Assembly: GCA_016873495.1 (NCBI GenBank)
Contig: VGXC01000014.1
Coordinates: 1 to 64,000 of the forward strand
From: Nitrospira sp.
GTDB taxonomy: Bacteria > Nitrospirota > Nitrospiria > Nitrospirales > Nitrospiraceae
Direction: 5' to 3'
Length of the DNA: 64,000 nucleotides
Each line of letters begins with the position of its first letter. Positions within the stretch are counted from its first letter, which is position 1. Shown here one piece after another: positions 16,489-24,906 of this stretch. A program made the translations under genes and the position numbers. The notes beneath the pieces were generated by a model that saw nothing but the letters and a program-made list of their open reading frames with translations, was not told the DNA's origin and did no database searches.

Positions 16489-17025
16489 TCACCGAGTGAG
16501 CGGGAACCGATCCCGCAGTATGGAAAGAATCAGCTCGGCCGAGGCTTCCGGCCCGGTGCGAGTGGTGTCGATCCGCAGGGCCGGGTCCAGCGGCGGCTCA
16601 TAGGGATCCTGGAGCCCCGGCACCGTCATCGACTCCCCTGCCCGGCCTTTCCGATAGGTCCCTTTTTTGTCCCGCTCCATGCACGTCTCCAGGGGGCACT
16701 CGACTGCGACTTCGATAAAGTTGGGGATCAACGTGCGGGCAAAGTCCCGGTAGGCTCGCCGGTTCGCCGTGGCGTCGAAAATAACGGCCACGCCCTGCGC
16801 GACCAATCGGCTCCCCATGACGGCGAGGGCCCGATAAAATAAGTCCCGTTCCTCGCGCGAGTAAGTCGGGTCCGGCGTCAAGATTTCTCGCAGCCTGTCG
16901 GATTCCAGCGCTTCCACGCGCAGCCCCAGCGCTTCGAGTTTGGGCCGGAGCGCGGCCGCAATCGAGCTTTTTCCGGAGGCCGGCAGGCCCGTAAGCCAGA
17001 TAGCGAACTCGGGCTTACGGGACAT
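16489..17025 (-). CDS. Adenylylsulfate-kinase-like P-loop kinase
   Basis: 178 residues from MSRKPEFAIWLTG. The P-loop is GLPASGKSS (Lys19). LESDRLREILTPDPTYSREERD occupies the substrate-binding region and KGTYRKGRAGE the lid region, typical of APS-kinase relatives; PGLQDPYEPPLDPALRIDT near the end is also family-like. Canonical CysC would phosphorylate APS to PAPS. The GLSGAGKST and DGDN motifs of true CysC are altered here (GLPASGKSS, LESD), so another small-molecule substrate is possible. The frame extends 17 codons upstream without homology. Confidence 0.75.
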   Translation of the reverse strand: MSRKPEFAIWLTGLPASGKSSIAAALRPKLEALGLRVEALESDRLREILTPDPTYSREERDLFYRALAVMGSRLVAQGVAVIFDATANRRAYRDFARTLIPNFIEVAVECPLETCMERDKKGTYRKGRAGESMTVPGLQDPYEPPLDPALRIDTTRTGPEASAELILSILRDRFPLTR

Positions 17026-17233
17026 GCGAATGGAATGAGCGATCCGACGGTGTGTGGCGCGAAAAGGAAAAGGCATGGAACCGGTTATTGCAGGACGAGC
17101 ATTCGAACGGATAGAGGCAGAACAAGCTGAGCCACCGGTCGGTCGAGCGGCGCAAGGTCCGCCTTCCGTATCGGGTCCGGCAGATCGGGCAGCGGGTGGT
17201 GAGTATGGAGATGAGCTTCCGAAAATCCATCAT
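17015..17233 (-). CDS. Small zinc-ribbon protein
   Basis: 72 residues. TTRCPICRTRYGRR and PFECSSCNNRFHAF place two CxxC pairs about 30 residues apart around a basic, aromatic loop (STDRWLSLFCLYPF). This resembles the small CPxC...YPFxCxxC proteins found in many Gram-negatives. Probably binds one zinc; role unknown. It overlaps the chosen start of the kinase gene by 11 bases on the same strand, so the two may be co-translated. Tandem ATGs (17233 and 17230); no strong ribosome binding site. Confidence 0.65.
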   Translation of the reverse strand: MMDFRKLISILTTRCPICRTRYGRRTLRRSTDRWLSLFCLYPFECSSCNNRFHAFSFSRHTPSDRSFHSHVP

Positions 17234-17361
17234 CGACGGTCCCGGGCGTTTCTTCTGAGATAGTCCTACCGTATGCGCAACTACTACTCCATTTTTCGGT
17301 CGGTGTGAAGGTCTTTGTGAATTTGCGCATCGTCACCCCCCGCTCGTCCCTCAATCCGGCC

Positions 17362-18450
17362 TCAACCTGCGTAATACCGGTGCACGTCAGCCGGCTCGAA
17401 GCGGTCGGCCGAGAGCACGTTTTGGATGAACGTGAACATACTGCGCCGCACCCGGAGGGAGAGTTTGGGATACCAGAGGGGGCTGGCGATGACGAGGCCG
17501 CGAAACGCGAAAAAGGGCGCGGCGCATTCGGTGACCCTCCGGTCCCCGCAGGCGTCCATATAGTCCTCCCAGAACTGGCGAAACAGGACCTCGAACGGGC
17601 CCTGCAACCGGCCCCATCGGCACAAGGAAAAAAACAGGTAGTTGATCGTCATCGCGGTCACGTCGTCGGCCGGTTCGCCCCATTCCCCTCGCGAGCGATC
17701 CAAAACGCTGAAATCGGTGCCCTTGCGAAAGAGCACGTTCCAGGGGTGAAAGTCTCCGTGCACCTGCGCGAGCCGGCCGCCCTTGTGGCGCAGCCGCCAG
17801 CGCCAGCGGTTGCAGTCCTCTTCGATTGACCGCAGCAAATCTTCCGTGATGAAGCCGAACCGGCGGGGATAACTGTCCGTCAATCCCATGATGCATTCCC
17901 CGTGGCCGAGCAGCTCCCGAAGCCGGCGTCGGTAGAGCTGTGGGGCCCGATATTTCGTGCGATGAATGACGGCCAGGTACCGAGCGAGGGCTCTGGTACG
18001 ATCGCGATCCCCTTTCAACAGGCGGCCGGTGCGGCTCAGACGTTCCAGATCCTTCTGGTAGCCGGCCCCCTCGGCCCATGCCGTCAGGACGAAGAACTCC
18101 TCTGCCGGGGCCACCGAGAACGGGGCTCCGTCTGCGTCGAAGGCGCCGACGTCCAACGCAGGGACGTGACGCGGCAGTCGGCCGTAGGAGTCGTAATCCC
18201 ACAGCAGCGCCTGGGCTCGGTCGGCCATATGTTCGTGGCCGAACGGTCCCGGACGCATCGTTTCGATGACGACGCGCCTGGTCGTCAGCCCGTCGTGAAC
18301 GGTCAGGCCGATGGGGGCCCCGTAGCCGTACTTCTTGCGCGCCGCGCCGGAGGGTTCCTCTCCGATGGGCCCGAACGCCAACAATCGCGCCTTCGGTCCG
18401 AACCGGCGACGCAGGTATGTTTCAAGCTTCTCTCGGTGCAAGATCGGCAT
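17362..18450 (-). CDS. Aminoglycoside-phosphotransferase-like kinase
   Basis: 362 residues from MPILHREKLETYL. The kinase catalytic loop is VHGDFHPWNVLF (Brenner-type HGDxxxxN) and the metal-binding region is DFSVLDRSRGEWGEPADDV, so catalytic residues are intact. The N-lobe shows ARKKYGYGAPIGLTVHDG and RRVVIETM. The real substrate is probably an endogenous metabolite or protein rather than an antibiotic. It is followed on the same strand by the zinc-ribbon and APS-kinase-like genes; in other bacteria APH-like and P-loop kinase domains occur fused in one polypeptide, so this could be a split version. Confidence 0.8.
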   Translation of the reverse strand: MPILHREKLETYLRRRFGPKARLLAFGPIGEEPSGAARKKYGYGAPIGLTVHDGLTTRRVVIETMRPGPFGHEHMADRAQALLWDYDSYGRLPRHVPALDVGAFDADGAPFSVAPAEEFFVLTAWAEGAGYQKDLERLSRTGRLLKGDRDRTRALARYLAVIHRTKYRAPQLYRRRLRELLGHGECIMGLTDSYPRRFGFITEDLLRSIEEDCNRWRWRLRHKGGRLAQVHGDFHPWNVLFRKGTDFSVLDRSRGEWGEPADDVTAMTINYLFFSLCRWGRLQGPFEVLFRQFWEDYMDACGDRRVTECAAPFFAFRGLVIASPLWYPKLSLRVRRSMFTFIQNVLSADRFEPADVHRYYAG

Positions 18451-18458
18451 GGCAAATG

Positions 18459-18563
18459 AGAGCTGTGAGCGATCGGCGGTCAACTATCATCTTTCCAAGA
18501 GAAGCAAGTCCTATTCCCCCGTCCGGTGGCTGAAAGCTGACGGCTGAATGCCGAAAGCTATCC
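18459..18563. repeat. AGCTGACGGCTGA-type repeat
   Basis: GAGAGCTGTGAGCGATCGGC on the left and GTGGCTGAAAGCTGACGGC / TGAATGCCGAAAGCTATCC on the right share the word of 10795-10854. The mirror symmetry is weaker here. It lies immediately upstream of the APH-like gene. Confidence 0.55.
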
Positions 18564-18642
18564 CGACTGCCGCATTCGGCTCCACCTGGATCGGCGCCGG
18601 TGAGGAATAATGCGCCAGCTCCGAAGAGATAGACGATCGGTC

Positions 18643-18713
18643 GTTGGATCATTGACGATTGACGGACTCTTGAAATGAATCAATGGCCCAATGAAGCAAT
18701 TGTCAATGGTTTG
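18643..18713. repeat. ATTGACGATTG-type inverted repeat, locus E
   Basis: GATCATTGACGATTGACGG is mirrored by ATGAATCAATGGCCC and AAGCAATTGTCAATGG. It lies upstream of the RaiA/cold-shock gene, between divergent genes. Confidence 0.65.
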
Positions 18714-18785
18714 CCGGGATGTACCGCTCTGTGGCATAGGCTTTGCGTCAGCCAGGCCATGGAATCACGACGGTAAGGAGGCCGT

Positions 18786-19325
18786 ATGGATCTGCACATT
18801 GAAAGCCGTAACGTCGCAATGACGCCGCGGTGGAAAGCCGAAATCGAACAACGGATGGCCGATCTGCAAGCCGGCCACGAGGATGTGACCCATGCTCGGG
18901 TGACGCTGACCAAGAACAAGCACCATAAAAAGCTCGATGATGTGGCCGAGGCCCTCGTCGTCGTGACACTGCCGGGGCGACATACCTTCACGGCGCGGAA
19001 AGAAGATAAAACCTTCGAAGAAGCGATTCGGTCGGCCTTTGCCGCCGTGGAGACCGAATTGCGGAAGTATCGCGAGAAGCGGGCTTCGACGGTCGTCCGC
19101 GTCCCGCCCGTGCCGCTGCGCGGCGTGATCTGCAAGCGTTTTCTGCGCGAGGGGTATGGCTTTATCCTCCAAGAAGGCGGCGGAGAAGTCTATTTTCATC
19201 GGAATGCCGTCCATGGGTTCACCTTTGAGGAATTGAGCGATGGGCAAGAAGTCGCCTTCAACGTCGAGGCCGGAGACAAAGGTCCCCAAGCCACCACCGT
19301 CGAGCCGATCCCGTCCGTCGGGTAA
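18786..19325 (+). CDS. RaiA/HPF-like ribosome hibernation protein fused to cold-shock domain
   Basis: 179 residues. Residues ~1-100 form the sigma-54 modulation/S30EA (HPF/YfiA) domain: MDLHIESRNVAMTPRWKAEI, ARVTLTKNKHHKK and a C-terminal helix (TFEEAIRSAFAAVETELRKY). Residues ~110-175 form a cold-shock domain: GVICKRFLREGYGFILQ, GEVYFHRNAVHG, LSDGQEVAFNVE, GPQAT. The first domain should bind the 30S decoding site and block translation during stress; the second should bind RNA. TAAGGAGG lies 4 bases before ATG. The downstream Lon gene overlaps its end, suggesting joint expression. Confidence 0.88.
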   Translation: MDLHIESRNVAMTPRWKAEIEQRMADLQAGHEDVTHARVTLTKNKHHKKLDDVAEALVVVTLPGRHTFTARKEDKTFEEAIRSAFAAVETELRKYREKRASTVVRVPPVPLRGVICKRFLREGYGFILQEGGGEVYFHRNAVHGFTFEELSDGQEVAFNVEAGDKGPQATTVEPIPSVG

Positions 19326-21747
19326 GGGGCATCCGGAGACGGCGGCGCCCGGCCTGTTGAAATTGCCGGCGTCCGCCCTGGCGCCCTTTGTGGACCTGTC
19401 TAAGCTCGGGTACAAGGATACGAGCGAACTGCCGCCGCTGGAGGAGCCGATCGGCCAGGCTCGGGCGGTGGAGGCGCTGGAATTCGGCCTGCGCATGCAG
19501 AGCCCGGGCTTCAACGTGTATGTGGCGGGGCCGATCGGCTCGGGCAAATGGTCGATGGCCAAGGACATGGTCAAACGGCTGGCCCGCCTGGCCCCTCCGG
19601 CGCCGGACCTGTGCTACGTCAATAATTTTCAGGACCCGTCGAAGCCGCGGTGCCTGTCGTTTCCGGCCGCCCAGGGCCGGGCCTTCAAAGAAGCCATGAC
19701 CGGCCTGATCGAGGGCCTGCGCCGCGACCTTCCCAAGATTTTCGAAGGCACCACCTACCTGGAAGCCAGGGCCAGGATCTACGAGGAGACCGAGGCCAAA
19801 AAAAAGGCGCTCTTCCGGAACCTGACCGACCTGACTGAAGCCCGGGGCTTCGGATTCGAAGAAACGCCGGTCGGCTTCAACCTGGTGCCGACGCGCGAGG
19901 GGCAGCCCATCTCCGAGGAGGCGATGGCCAAGCTCTCGGAGCGGGAGCGGCAGGACATGGCCGAGAAACGAAAAACGCTCGACAGCGAGATTCGCGAGTT
20001 CCACGTCCGCGTCCATGCGCTGGACCATGAAGCCGAGCAGCGCGTGCGGGAGATGGACCGGGAGGTCGTCAAGAACGCGCTGATCGGCCGGTTCGAGACC
20101 TTCCGACGGGCGTACGGCGGGAAGGCGGCGGTGCTCGACTATCTGGACCGGGTGCACGAAGACATCCTGAACACCTTCAAGGATTTTCTGCGCCAGGAGG
20201 CGCCGTCCCTCCCGATCCCCGTCCCCGGGCTCGTCGGAGGCCGTCCGCCGGACCTGACCCGCTACAGCGTGAACCTGATCGTGGAACACGAAGCCGAAGG
20301 CGGCGCCCCGGTCGTAGACGAATCCCACCCGACCTACGCCAATCTGGTGGGCAAGATCGAACGCAAGGCCCACATGGGGGTGGTCTTCACGGACTTCACC
20401 GAGATCAAGGCCGGCGCCATCCTGCAGGCGTCCGGCGGCTATCTGATTTTGAGCGCGTTGGATCTGCTCCGGCAGCCCTTTGCCTGGGACGCGTTGAAGC
20501 GCGCCATCAAGACCCGGGAGGTCAAGATCGAGGATCCGGGCGAGTTCTTCGGGTTTTCGACCACCGGCCTGCGGCCGCAGCCGGCGCCGGTGGACGTCAA
20601 GGTCATCATGGTGGGACCGCCGATCGTGTATCACCTGCTGCAGGCCTACGAAGAAGATTTTCAGAAGATCTTCAAAGTGAAGGCGGACTTTGATGTCGAC
20701 GTCGAGCGGGACGAGCGACAAGACCGATTGTACGGCCGTCTGGTGGCCAAGCTCTGCCGGGACGAAGGGCTCCCCCATTTCAGCGCCGAGGCCGTCGCGG
20801 AACTGATTCGAGAGGGCGCCCGGATGGCCGAGCGGTACGACCGGCTGTCCTTGCGCCTGAGCCTCCTGAGCGACGTGGTGCGCGAAGCGGCGTTCTGGGC
20901 CGCTCGCGCGGGCCGGACGGTGGCGTCGCGGGGCGATGTCGAGACCGCCGTGGCCAAGAAGCGGCATCGGGCGGACCTCCCGGAGCAGTGGGTCCAGGAC
21001 GAGATCGAGGAAGGGACGCTCATGGTCGATCTCGCGGGGACCGTGGTCGGCCAGGTGAACGGGCTCTCCGTGCATCTGCTGGGCGACTATGCCTTCGGCC
21101 GTCCCTGCCGGATCACCGCCCGCACCTCCGTGGGCACCAAAGGGGTGCTCGACATCCAGCGGGAAGCCGAACTGGCCGGACACATCCACAGCAAGGGGGT
21201 GCTGACGTTGGCCGGATACCTGGCCGGAAAATTTGCCGGAGCCCATCCGTTTGCGCTCACGGCGACGCTGACGTTCGAGCAGACCTACTCCGAGGTCGAG
21301 GGAGACAGCGCCGCGGTCGCCGAGCTGGCCGCGATCCTCTCCAGCCTGGCCGACGTCCCGGTGCGCCAGTCGTTGGCGATCACCGGCTCGGTCAACCAAC
21401 TCGGCGCGATCCAGCCGATCGGCGGCGTGAACGAAAAGATCGAGGGCTTCTTCGCGTCCTGCGCGCGGCGCGGGTTGACCGGCGACCAGGGCGTGATCAT
21501 TCCCGCCCGCAACGCCAAGCACTTGGGCCTGCGCCGCAATGTCGTGCAGGCCGTGGAGGCGGGCCGGTTTTCCATCTATGCCGTTCACACGGTGGAGGAA
21601 GCGCTGGAACTGTTGACCGGCTTGCCGGCGGGGGCGCGAAGGTCCGACGGACAGTATCCAGAAGGCACGTTATTCGGCAAGGTGGCCCGGCGATTGGCGG
21701 AGATGGCCGAGATCGTGACCGAGTGGGGCGAGAAGCAGGAGAATTGA
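19240..21747 (+). CDS. Lon-family (LonB/AAA_32-type) ATP-dependent protease
   Basis: 835 residues if the first ATG is used. A TTG at 19357 (LKLPASALAPFVD), about where homology starts, would remove the 86-base overlap with the RaiA-like gene. Walker A is GPIGSGKW (~97-104). The middle region (IYEETEAKKKALF...) is a coiled insertion typical of AAA_32 proteins. The C-terminal Lon protease domain has catalytic Ser690 (GDSAA) and Lys733 (NEKIEGFF), spaced 43 residues apart as in Lon. A soluble cytoplasmic protease is expected, since no membrane helix is seen. Pairing with a hibernation factor suggests a role in stress proteostasis. Confidence 0.88.
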   Translation: MGKKSPSTSRPETKVPKPPPSSRSRPSGKGHPETAAPGLLKLPASALAPFVDLSKLGYKDTSELPPLEEPIGQARAVEALEFGLRMQSPGFNVYVAGPIGSGKWSMAKDMVKRLARLAPPAPDLCYVNNFQDPSKPRCLSFPAAQGRAFKEAMTGLIEGLRRDLPKIFEGTTYLEARARIYEETEAKKKALFRNLTDLTEARGFGFEETPVGFNLVPTREGQPISEEAMAKLSERERQDMAEKRKTLDSEIREFHVRVHALDHEAEQRVREMDREVVKNALIGRFETFRRAYGGKAAVLDYLDRVHEDILNTFKDFLRQEAPSLPIPVPGLVGGRPPDLTRYSVNLIVEHEAEGGAPVVDESHPTYANLVGKIERKAHMGVVFTDFTEIKAGAILQASGGYLILSALDLLRQPFAWDALKRAIKTREVKIEDPGEFFGFSTTGLRPQPAPVDVKVIMVGPPIVYHLLQAYEEDFQKIFKVKADFDVDVERDERQDRLYGRLVAKLCRDEGLPHFSAEAVAELIREGARMAERYDRLSLRLSLLSDVVREAAFWAARAGRTVASRGDVETAVAKKRHRADLPEQWVQDEIEEGTLMVDLAGTVVGQVNGLSVHLLGDYAFGRPCRITARTSVGTKGVLDIQREAELAGHIHSKGVLTLAGYLAGKFAGAHPFALTATLTFEQTYSEVEGDSAAVAELAAILSSLADVPVRQSLAITGSVNQLGAIQPIGGVNEKIEGFFASCARRGLTGDQGVIIPARNAKHLGLRRNVVQAVEAGRFSIYAVHTVEEALELLTGLPAGARRSDGQYPEGTLFGKVARRLAEMAEIVTEWGEKQEN

Positions 21748-21900
21748 CGATTGCATCATTGCCGATTCAAAGGAATTGACGATTGTTTCATGGGGTCATC
21801 GATTCATTGCAAGAGTCGAACGATCACCAATCGTAAATGTCGAAATCGTCAATTCTTCGGACATACGTCAATGACCCAATGATTCGATCGTCAATTTCCA
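21745..21900. repeat. ATTGACGATTG-type inverted repeat, locus D
   Basis: The longest copy. GAATTGACGATTGCATCATT and GAATTGACGATTGTTTCATG on the left are mirrored by AATCGTCAATTCTTCGGAC, ACGTCAATGACCCAATG and GATCGTCAATTTCC on the right. It fills the space between lon and the FmdB gene. Confidence 0.8.
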
Positions 21901-21912
21901 CAAGGTGACGCC

Positions 21913-22077
21913 ATGCCGATGTATGATTACAAGTGTCTCGATTGCGGTAAAGAGTCGCTGATCATCCTGACGTTGAAGGAGCACGAAAGCGGCCCGGTTG
22001 TCTGTCCCTCCTGCGGCAGCAAGAAACTGCAACAGCTCTATACGAGTTTCATCCCGCACACGACCAAGAAAAGCTGA
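21913..22077 (+). CDS. FmdB-type zinc-ribbon protein
   Basis: 54 residues: MPMYDYKCLDCGKESL, then VVCPSCGSKKLQQLYTSF. Two CxxC pairs form the FmdB/CxxC_CXXC_SSSS zinc ribbon, whose exact role is unknown (originally linked to regulation of formamidase). AAGGTG precedes the ATG by 6 bases. It follows a long inverted repeat and stands alone. Confidence 0.85.
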   Translation: MPMYDYKCLDCGKESLIILTLKEHESGPVVCPSCGSKKLQQLYTSFIPHTTKKS

Positions 22078-22485
22078 GGCGGCCCCAAAACGCCTTGCGC
22101 CGATCTTCGGATCACCGCCCCATGTTCTTGTTCCGTTGCCACAGCAGGACACCCTTCCAGAGCGGCGCATTCTGCTACAGCACAGGGATTCCTGCCTGTG
22201 GTGCAATGCGGCAGGCGGAGCGGAAGAGGGGCTGACCGGCGCCAGGGGCCGGTGGGAGCGAAGAGGGAGCGAAGAGGGAGCGAAGACCGTAACTCTTTGT
22301 GGGCAAAGGTAATAGATGCCCGCGTGCACACAATATGGTCCGTCAATCTGAATGGCGCCGGCCAACGGCTTGTGGCATTGCTGTTGCAGTGACAGAGGGT
22401 AGATGCAAGCAGCCCCGTCTGGGTGCCGGCCTTTGGCGGGAAGCTGGGGAAGGACAGGGGATTCCACTCACTCAAGGAGGCCATC
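22078..22485. other. Non-coding spacer with an 11-bp tandem triplet
   Basis: No gene seen in ~400 bases. It contains three perfect head-to-tail copies of GGGAGCGAAGA at 22254-22286, preceded by a small hairpin (ACCGGC/GCCGGT near 22235-22253). It may hold the promoter of the cupredoxin gene, but no clear -35/-10 pair could be chosen. Confidence 0.5.
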
Positions 22486-22953
22486 ATGAAGCTACGCAGG
22501 CAGGTATTCACATCACTCTTTGCGTCCATGGCTGTTGCGGCCGTGGCGGTGCCGGGGTTCGGCTTGGACGGGGCCTCGACGGCCCAGGCGGCCGGGGATC
22601 CGATGAAAATCGAGATCGTGATTAAGGACAAGGCCTATAAGGTCAGCGGCCACACGCTGCCGGGGGAGCTCACCACCGTCCTCATCAGGAACGACGACGC
22701 GATCGAGCATGGGTTCACATCGCCCTTGCTCTTCGATGTGCCCGTCAAGATGGAGGGCGAGGGGGTGTATCTCAAAGGCAAAGGGGTCCGGGCCTATCAC
22801 ATCCGTCCGGGCAAGAGCATCACGCTCACCTTCACCAAGGGAAGCACCAAAGACATGGAGACCCAGCGGCTTCCCTTCTGGTGCGACATGCACCCGGATA
22901 TGAAGGGTGAAGTGTACATTGTGGAGACGAGGGGCGAGGTCGGCGGCGGCTGA
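22486..22953 (+). CDS. Secreted cupredoxin-like protein
   Basis: 155 residues. Signal peptide ~1-36 (hydrophobic SLFASMAVAAVAVPGF, cleavage near AQA-A). Probable type-1 copper ligands are His75 (EHGF), Cys133, His136 and Met139 (CDMHPDMKG). Same ligand layout as the cupredoxin at 8661-9113 but a different loop. CAAGGAGG lies 5 bases before the ATG. A small cytochrome c follows 86 bases downstream, so the two may exchange electrons in the periplasm. Confidence 0.88.
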   Translation: MKLRRQVFTSLFASMAVAAVAVPGFGLDGASTAQAAGDPMKIEIVIKDKAYKVSGHTLPGELTTVLIRNDDAIEHGFTSPLLFDVPVKMEGEGVYLKGKGVRAYHIRPGKSITLTFTKGSTKDMETQRLPFWCDMHPDMKGEVYIVETRGEVGGG

Positions 22954-22986
22954 GCCGTCGTTTCGCCGGTATCGGGCGGGACGACC

Positions 22987-23018
22987 GCGGGCCGTGCGAT
23001 GCGCATCGCACGGCCCGC
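22987..23018. terminator. Perfect 32-bp palindrome between cupredoxin and cytochrome genes
   Basis: Each 16-base arm reads GCGGGCCGTGCGATGC, giving an exact self-complementary sequence with no loop spacer. A short TTGTC follows rather than a T-run, so it may be an intrinsic terminator, an attenuator between the two genes, or an RNA-stabilising hairpin. Confidence 0.5.
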
Positions 23019-23039
23019 TTGTCAATTGAGGGGGAACCC

Positions 23040-23408
23040 ATGAAGCGCGTATGGATGCTGCTGATCGGCGCGGGGCTCGGTTGGTGGGCGCTGGAGCCGC
23101 CTCTTCCCGTCCAGGCCCAAGACCTTGCCGGGGATGCCCACCGGGGAAAGAGCGTCTATGAACAGCATTGCCAGCGCTGTCATGGAGCGGGCGGTTGGGG
23201 AGACGGGCCGGATGCACTGGGGCTAAAAATTCCGCCCGCCAATTTTCATCGCTTCATCACCCAGATGAAGTCGGATGAGCAACTGTTCACGACGATCGAA
23301 TTCGGGCTGGCCTTGAGTCCGATGCACGGCTGGCGCGGACGCCTGACCGACCGACAAATGGAAGACGCGATCGCCTACGTGCGGGTGCTGGCGCAACGGG
23401 GGAGGTAG
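23040..23408 (+). CDS. Monohaem cytochrome c, periplasmic
   Basis: 122 residues with a signal peptide (1-27, cleavage after VQAQ) and one haem motif CQRCH (Cys44, Cys47, His48). The distal Met is probably in SPMHGW. It shares VYEQHC.RCHG and SPMHGWRGRLTD with the cytochrome at 61736-62101, so the two are paralogues. Likely a small electron carrier partnering the cupredoxin upstream. GAGGGGGA lies before the ATG. Confidence 0.9.
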   Translation: MKRVWMLLIGAGLGWWALEPPLPVQAQDLAGDAHRGKSVYEQHCQRCHGAGGWGDGPDALGLKIPPANFHRFITQMKSDEQLFTTIEFGLALSPMHGWRGRLTDRQMEDAIAYVRVLAQRGR

Positions 23409-23423
23409 GGCGAGGCTAGTCCG

Positions 23424-24083
23424 TCACGAAGGTCCTGGCTGTGCGCCATCGGGCGTCGAGGTCCTGGTCTTGGGCGCCGCGATGTCCTTCGATTTCTTGC
23501 GCAGCTTCTCCACCAAAGCGGCATAGGACTCGGCGCGGATAATCCGCTCGAACTGCCCGCGATAGTTGCGGACCAGGCTGATGCCGTCCACGACGATGTC
23601 GTAGACGACCCAGTCTCCGGCCTTCTCCATCAACCGGTAGTCCATCGGGTAGCTGGTCTTCTCCGAGAGCAGCTTGGTGCGGACCTCCGCATAGGACCCC
23701 TCCAGCCGTTCGCCCAAATACTGAACCTGTTCGCCGGCATACCCTTCGATCTTGTCCGCATAGGCGTCCGTCAGGAAGGATCGAAACAAGCCGACAAACT
23801 CTTCCCGTTCGGCTTCGTTCAGCTTGGTCCATTGGGCGGCCAGGGCTCGCTTCCCCATTTCCCTGTCGTCGAACCGGCTCCAGATGACGGATTCCAGCAG
23901 CTTGCGGCGCTCCTGGTGACGCGCCGGTTGTTTCATCTCCTTATCGGACAGGATGCGGATGACTTCGTCGATCGTGCCCCTGACCGCCTCGGTCGCCGAA
24001 CCGGCTGCAATCGAGGGGGAGGCGGGGACCAGCCACAAGGCCGTCATCGCAACGGCGATGATCACCTGCCACACGCGATTCAT
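23424..24083 (-). CDS. MlaC/Ttg2D-like periplasmic phospholipid-binding protein
   Basis: 219 residues from MNRVWQVIIAVAMTALWL, which gives a clean signal peptide (cleavage near SIAAG). The body matches the MlaC family: EVIRILSDK, AAQWTKLNEAEREEFVGLFRSFL, KLLSEKTSYPMDYRLM, WVVYDIVVDGISLVRNYRGQF. MlaC shuttles phospholipids between outer and inner membranes for the MlaFEDB transporter, none of which is nearby. The frame opens 79 codons upstream through an unrelated overlap with the CBS gene. The C-terminal tail is Ser/Pro/Thr-rich. Confidence 0.87.
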   Translation of the reverse strand: MNRVWQVIIAVAMTALWLVPASPSIAAGSATEAVRGTIDEVIRILSDKEMKQPARHQERRKLLESVIWSRFDDREMGKRALAAQWTKLNEAEREEFVGLFRSFLTDAYADKIEGYAGEQVQYLGERLEGSYAEVRTKLLSEKTSYPMDYRLMEKAGDWVVYDIVVDGISLVRNYRGQFERIIRAESYAALVEKLRKKSKDIAAPKTRTSTPDGAQPGPS

Positions 24084-24109
24084 CACAGGGGTTCGCCGCA
24101 CGAGGTCGT

Positions 24110-24562
24110 TTATACTCCGGGCGCGAAGCCGTAGTTGAGGTAGCCGCGCAGGATATCGCGTCGCGCGATGATCCCCATGAGCTTCCCCTGCGCATCGACG
24201 ACCGGGACCCGAATCATCTGGCTGGCCCGGAGCACATGGATCAAGGTGCCCAACTCCGTTTCCGGCCGCACCGAATAGGGGTTGGGAGCCATGATGTCCC
24301 CGGCCGCCACTTGGCTCCACGCCTGGCCCTTCTCCAGCGACGCCAGCAAATCGTGTTCGCTGACGATGCCGATCAGGCGTTGCTGCTCGTCCACGATCGG
24401 CACCGCTCCGAAGCCCTCAATCATCTGCGATGCAAGCACGTCGGCCTTGGTCTGAAGGTGGCCGATCTGCACGTCCTTTTCCATGAACCGGGCCACGGTC
24501 AGCCGGCTGAAATCGGTGAGTTGTCTGTTGGAGGGCCGTGCCGGTTGTGCTTGCTGTGCCAT
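24110..24562 (-). CDS. CBS-domain pair protein
   Basis: 150 residues, essentially one Bateman module: first CBS (TVARFMEKDVQIGHL..., VPIVDEQQRLIGIVSEHDLL), second CBS (AAGDIMAPNPYSVRPET..., VPVVDAQGKLMGIIARRDIL). Probably senses an adenine nucleotide. AGGAGG lies 5 bases before the ATG. It precedes the MlaC-like gene on the same strand. Confidence 0.9.
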   Translation of the reverse strand: MAQQAQPARPSNRQLTDFSRLTVARFMEKDVQIGHLQTKADVLASQMIEGFGAVPIVDEQQRLIGIVSEHDLLASLEKGQAWSQVAAGDIMAPNPYSVRPETELGTLIHVLRASQMIRVPVVDAQGKLMGIIARRDILRGYLNYGFAPGV

Positions 24563-24906
24563 ATCATCCTCCTGCCTCTAATGTGAAGGGTGCTGAGACG
24601 GTCACTAAGCAAAGGCTCGGCCAAGATGAGGGAAATCGGATCCCTGCGATGGGCCAGTAAATCTGGCAGGTTAGAGATCCGCGCCTTTCAGGAAGCAATG
24701 CCATTCGGCTCAACTGAGGAGAATTGCCACAGGACTTCATGGAGTCGAGAGCCAAGATGCTACAAGCGTGGGCTTGCAGGACGTGAAGCCGATGATTGGA
24801 TATCGAAAAGCTTCGGGTGCCACCAGGCCCCCATGGCACTGCTCTTGCTCATATCTTGCGACGGAATGATGTGCGGTGAATGTCGAACCGTGAGGCTTGC
24901 GCGGAG
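24563..24906. other. Divergent spacer, nothing recognised
   Basis: About 340 bases between the CBS and MgtC-like genes. No ORF, repeat or structured element that I can support; it presumably holds both promoters. Confidence 0.4.

Noticed and set aside
17085-17354. 89-residue minus-strand frame overlapping the zinc-ribbon gene
   Set aside because: No motif, and it competes with a convincing CxxC/CxxC frame.
19258-21588. 776-residue minus-strand frame opposite lon
   Set aside because: Antisense shadow in a GC-rich gene; no family motif.
1038-21900. CRISPR array from repeated ATTGACGATTG words
   Set aside because: Words are degenerate, mirrored and not regularly spaced; no cas genes.
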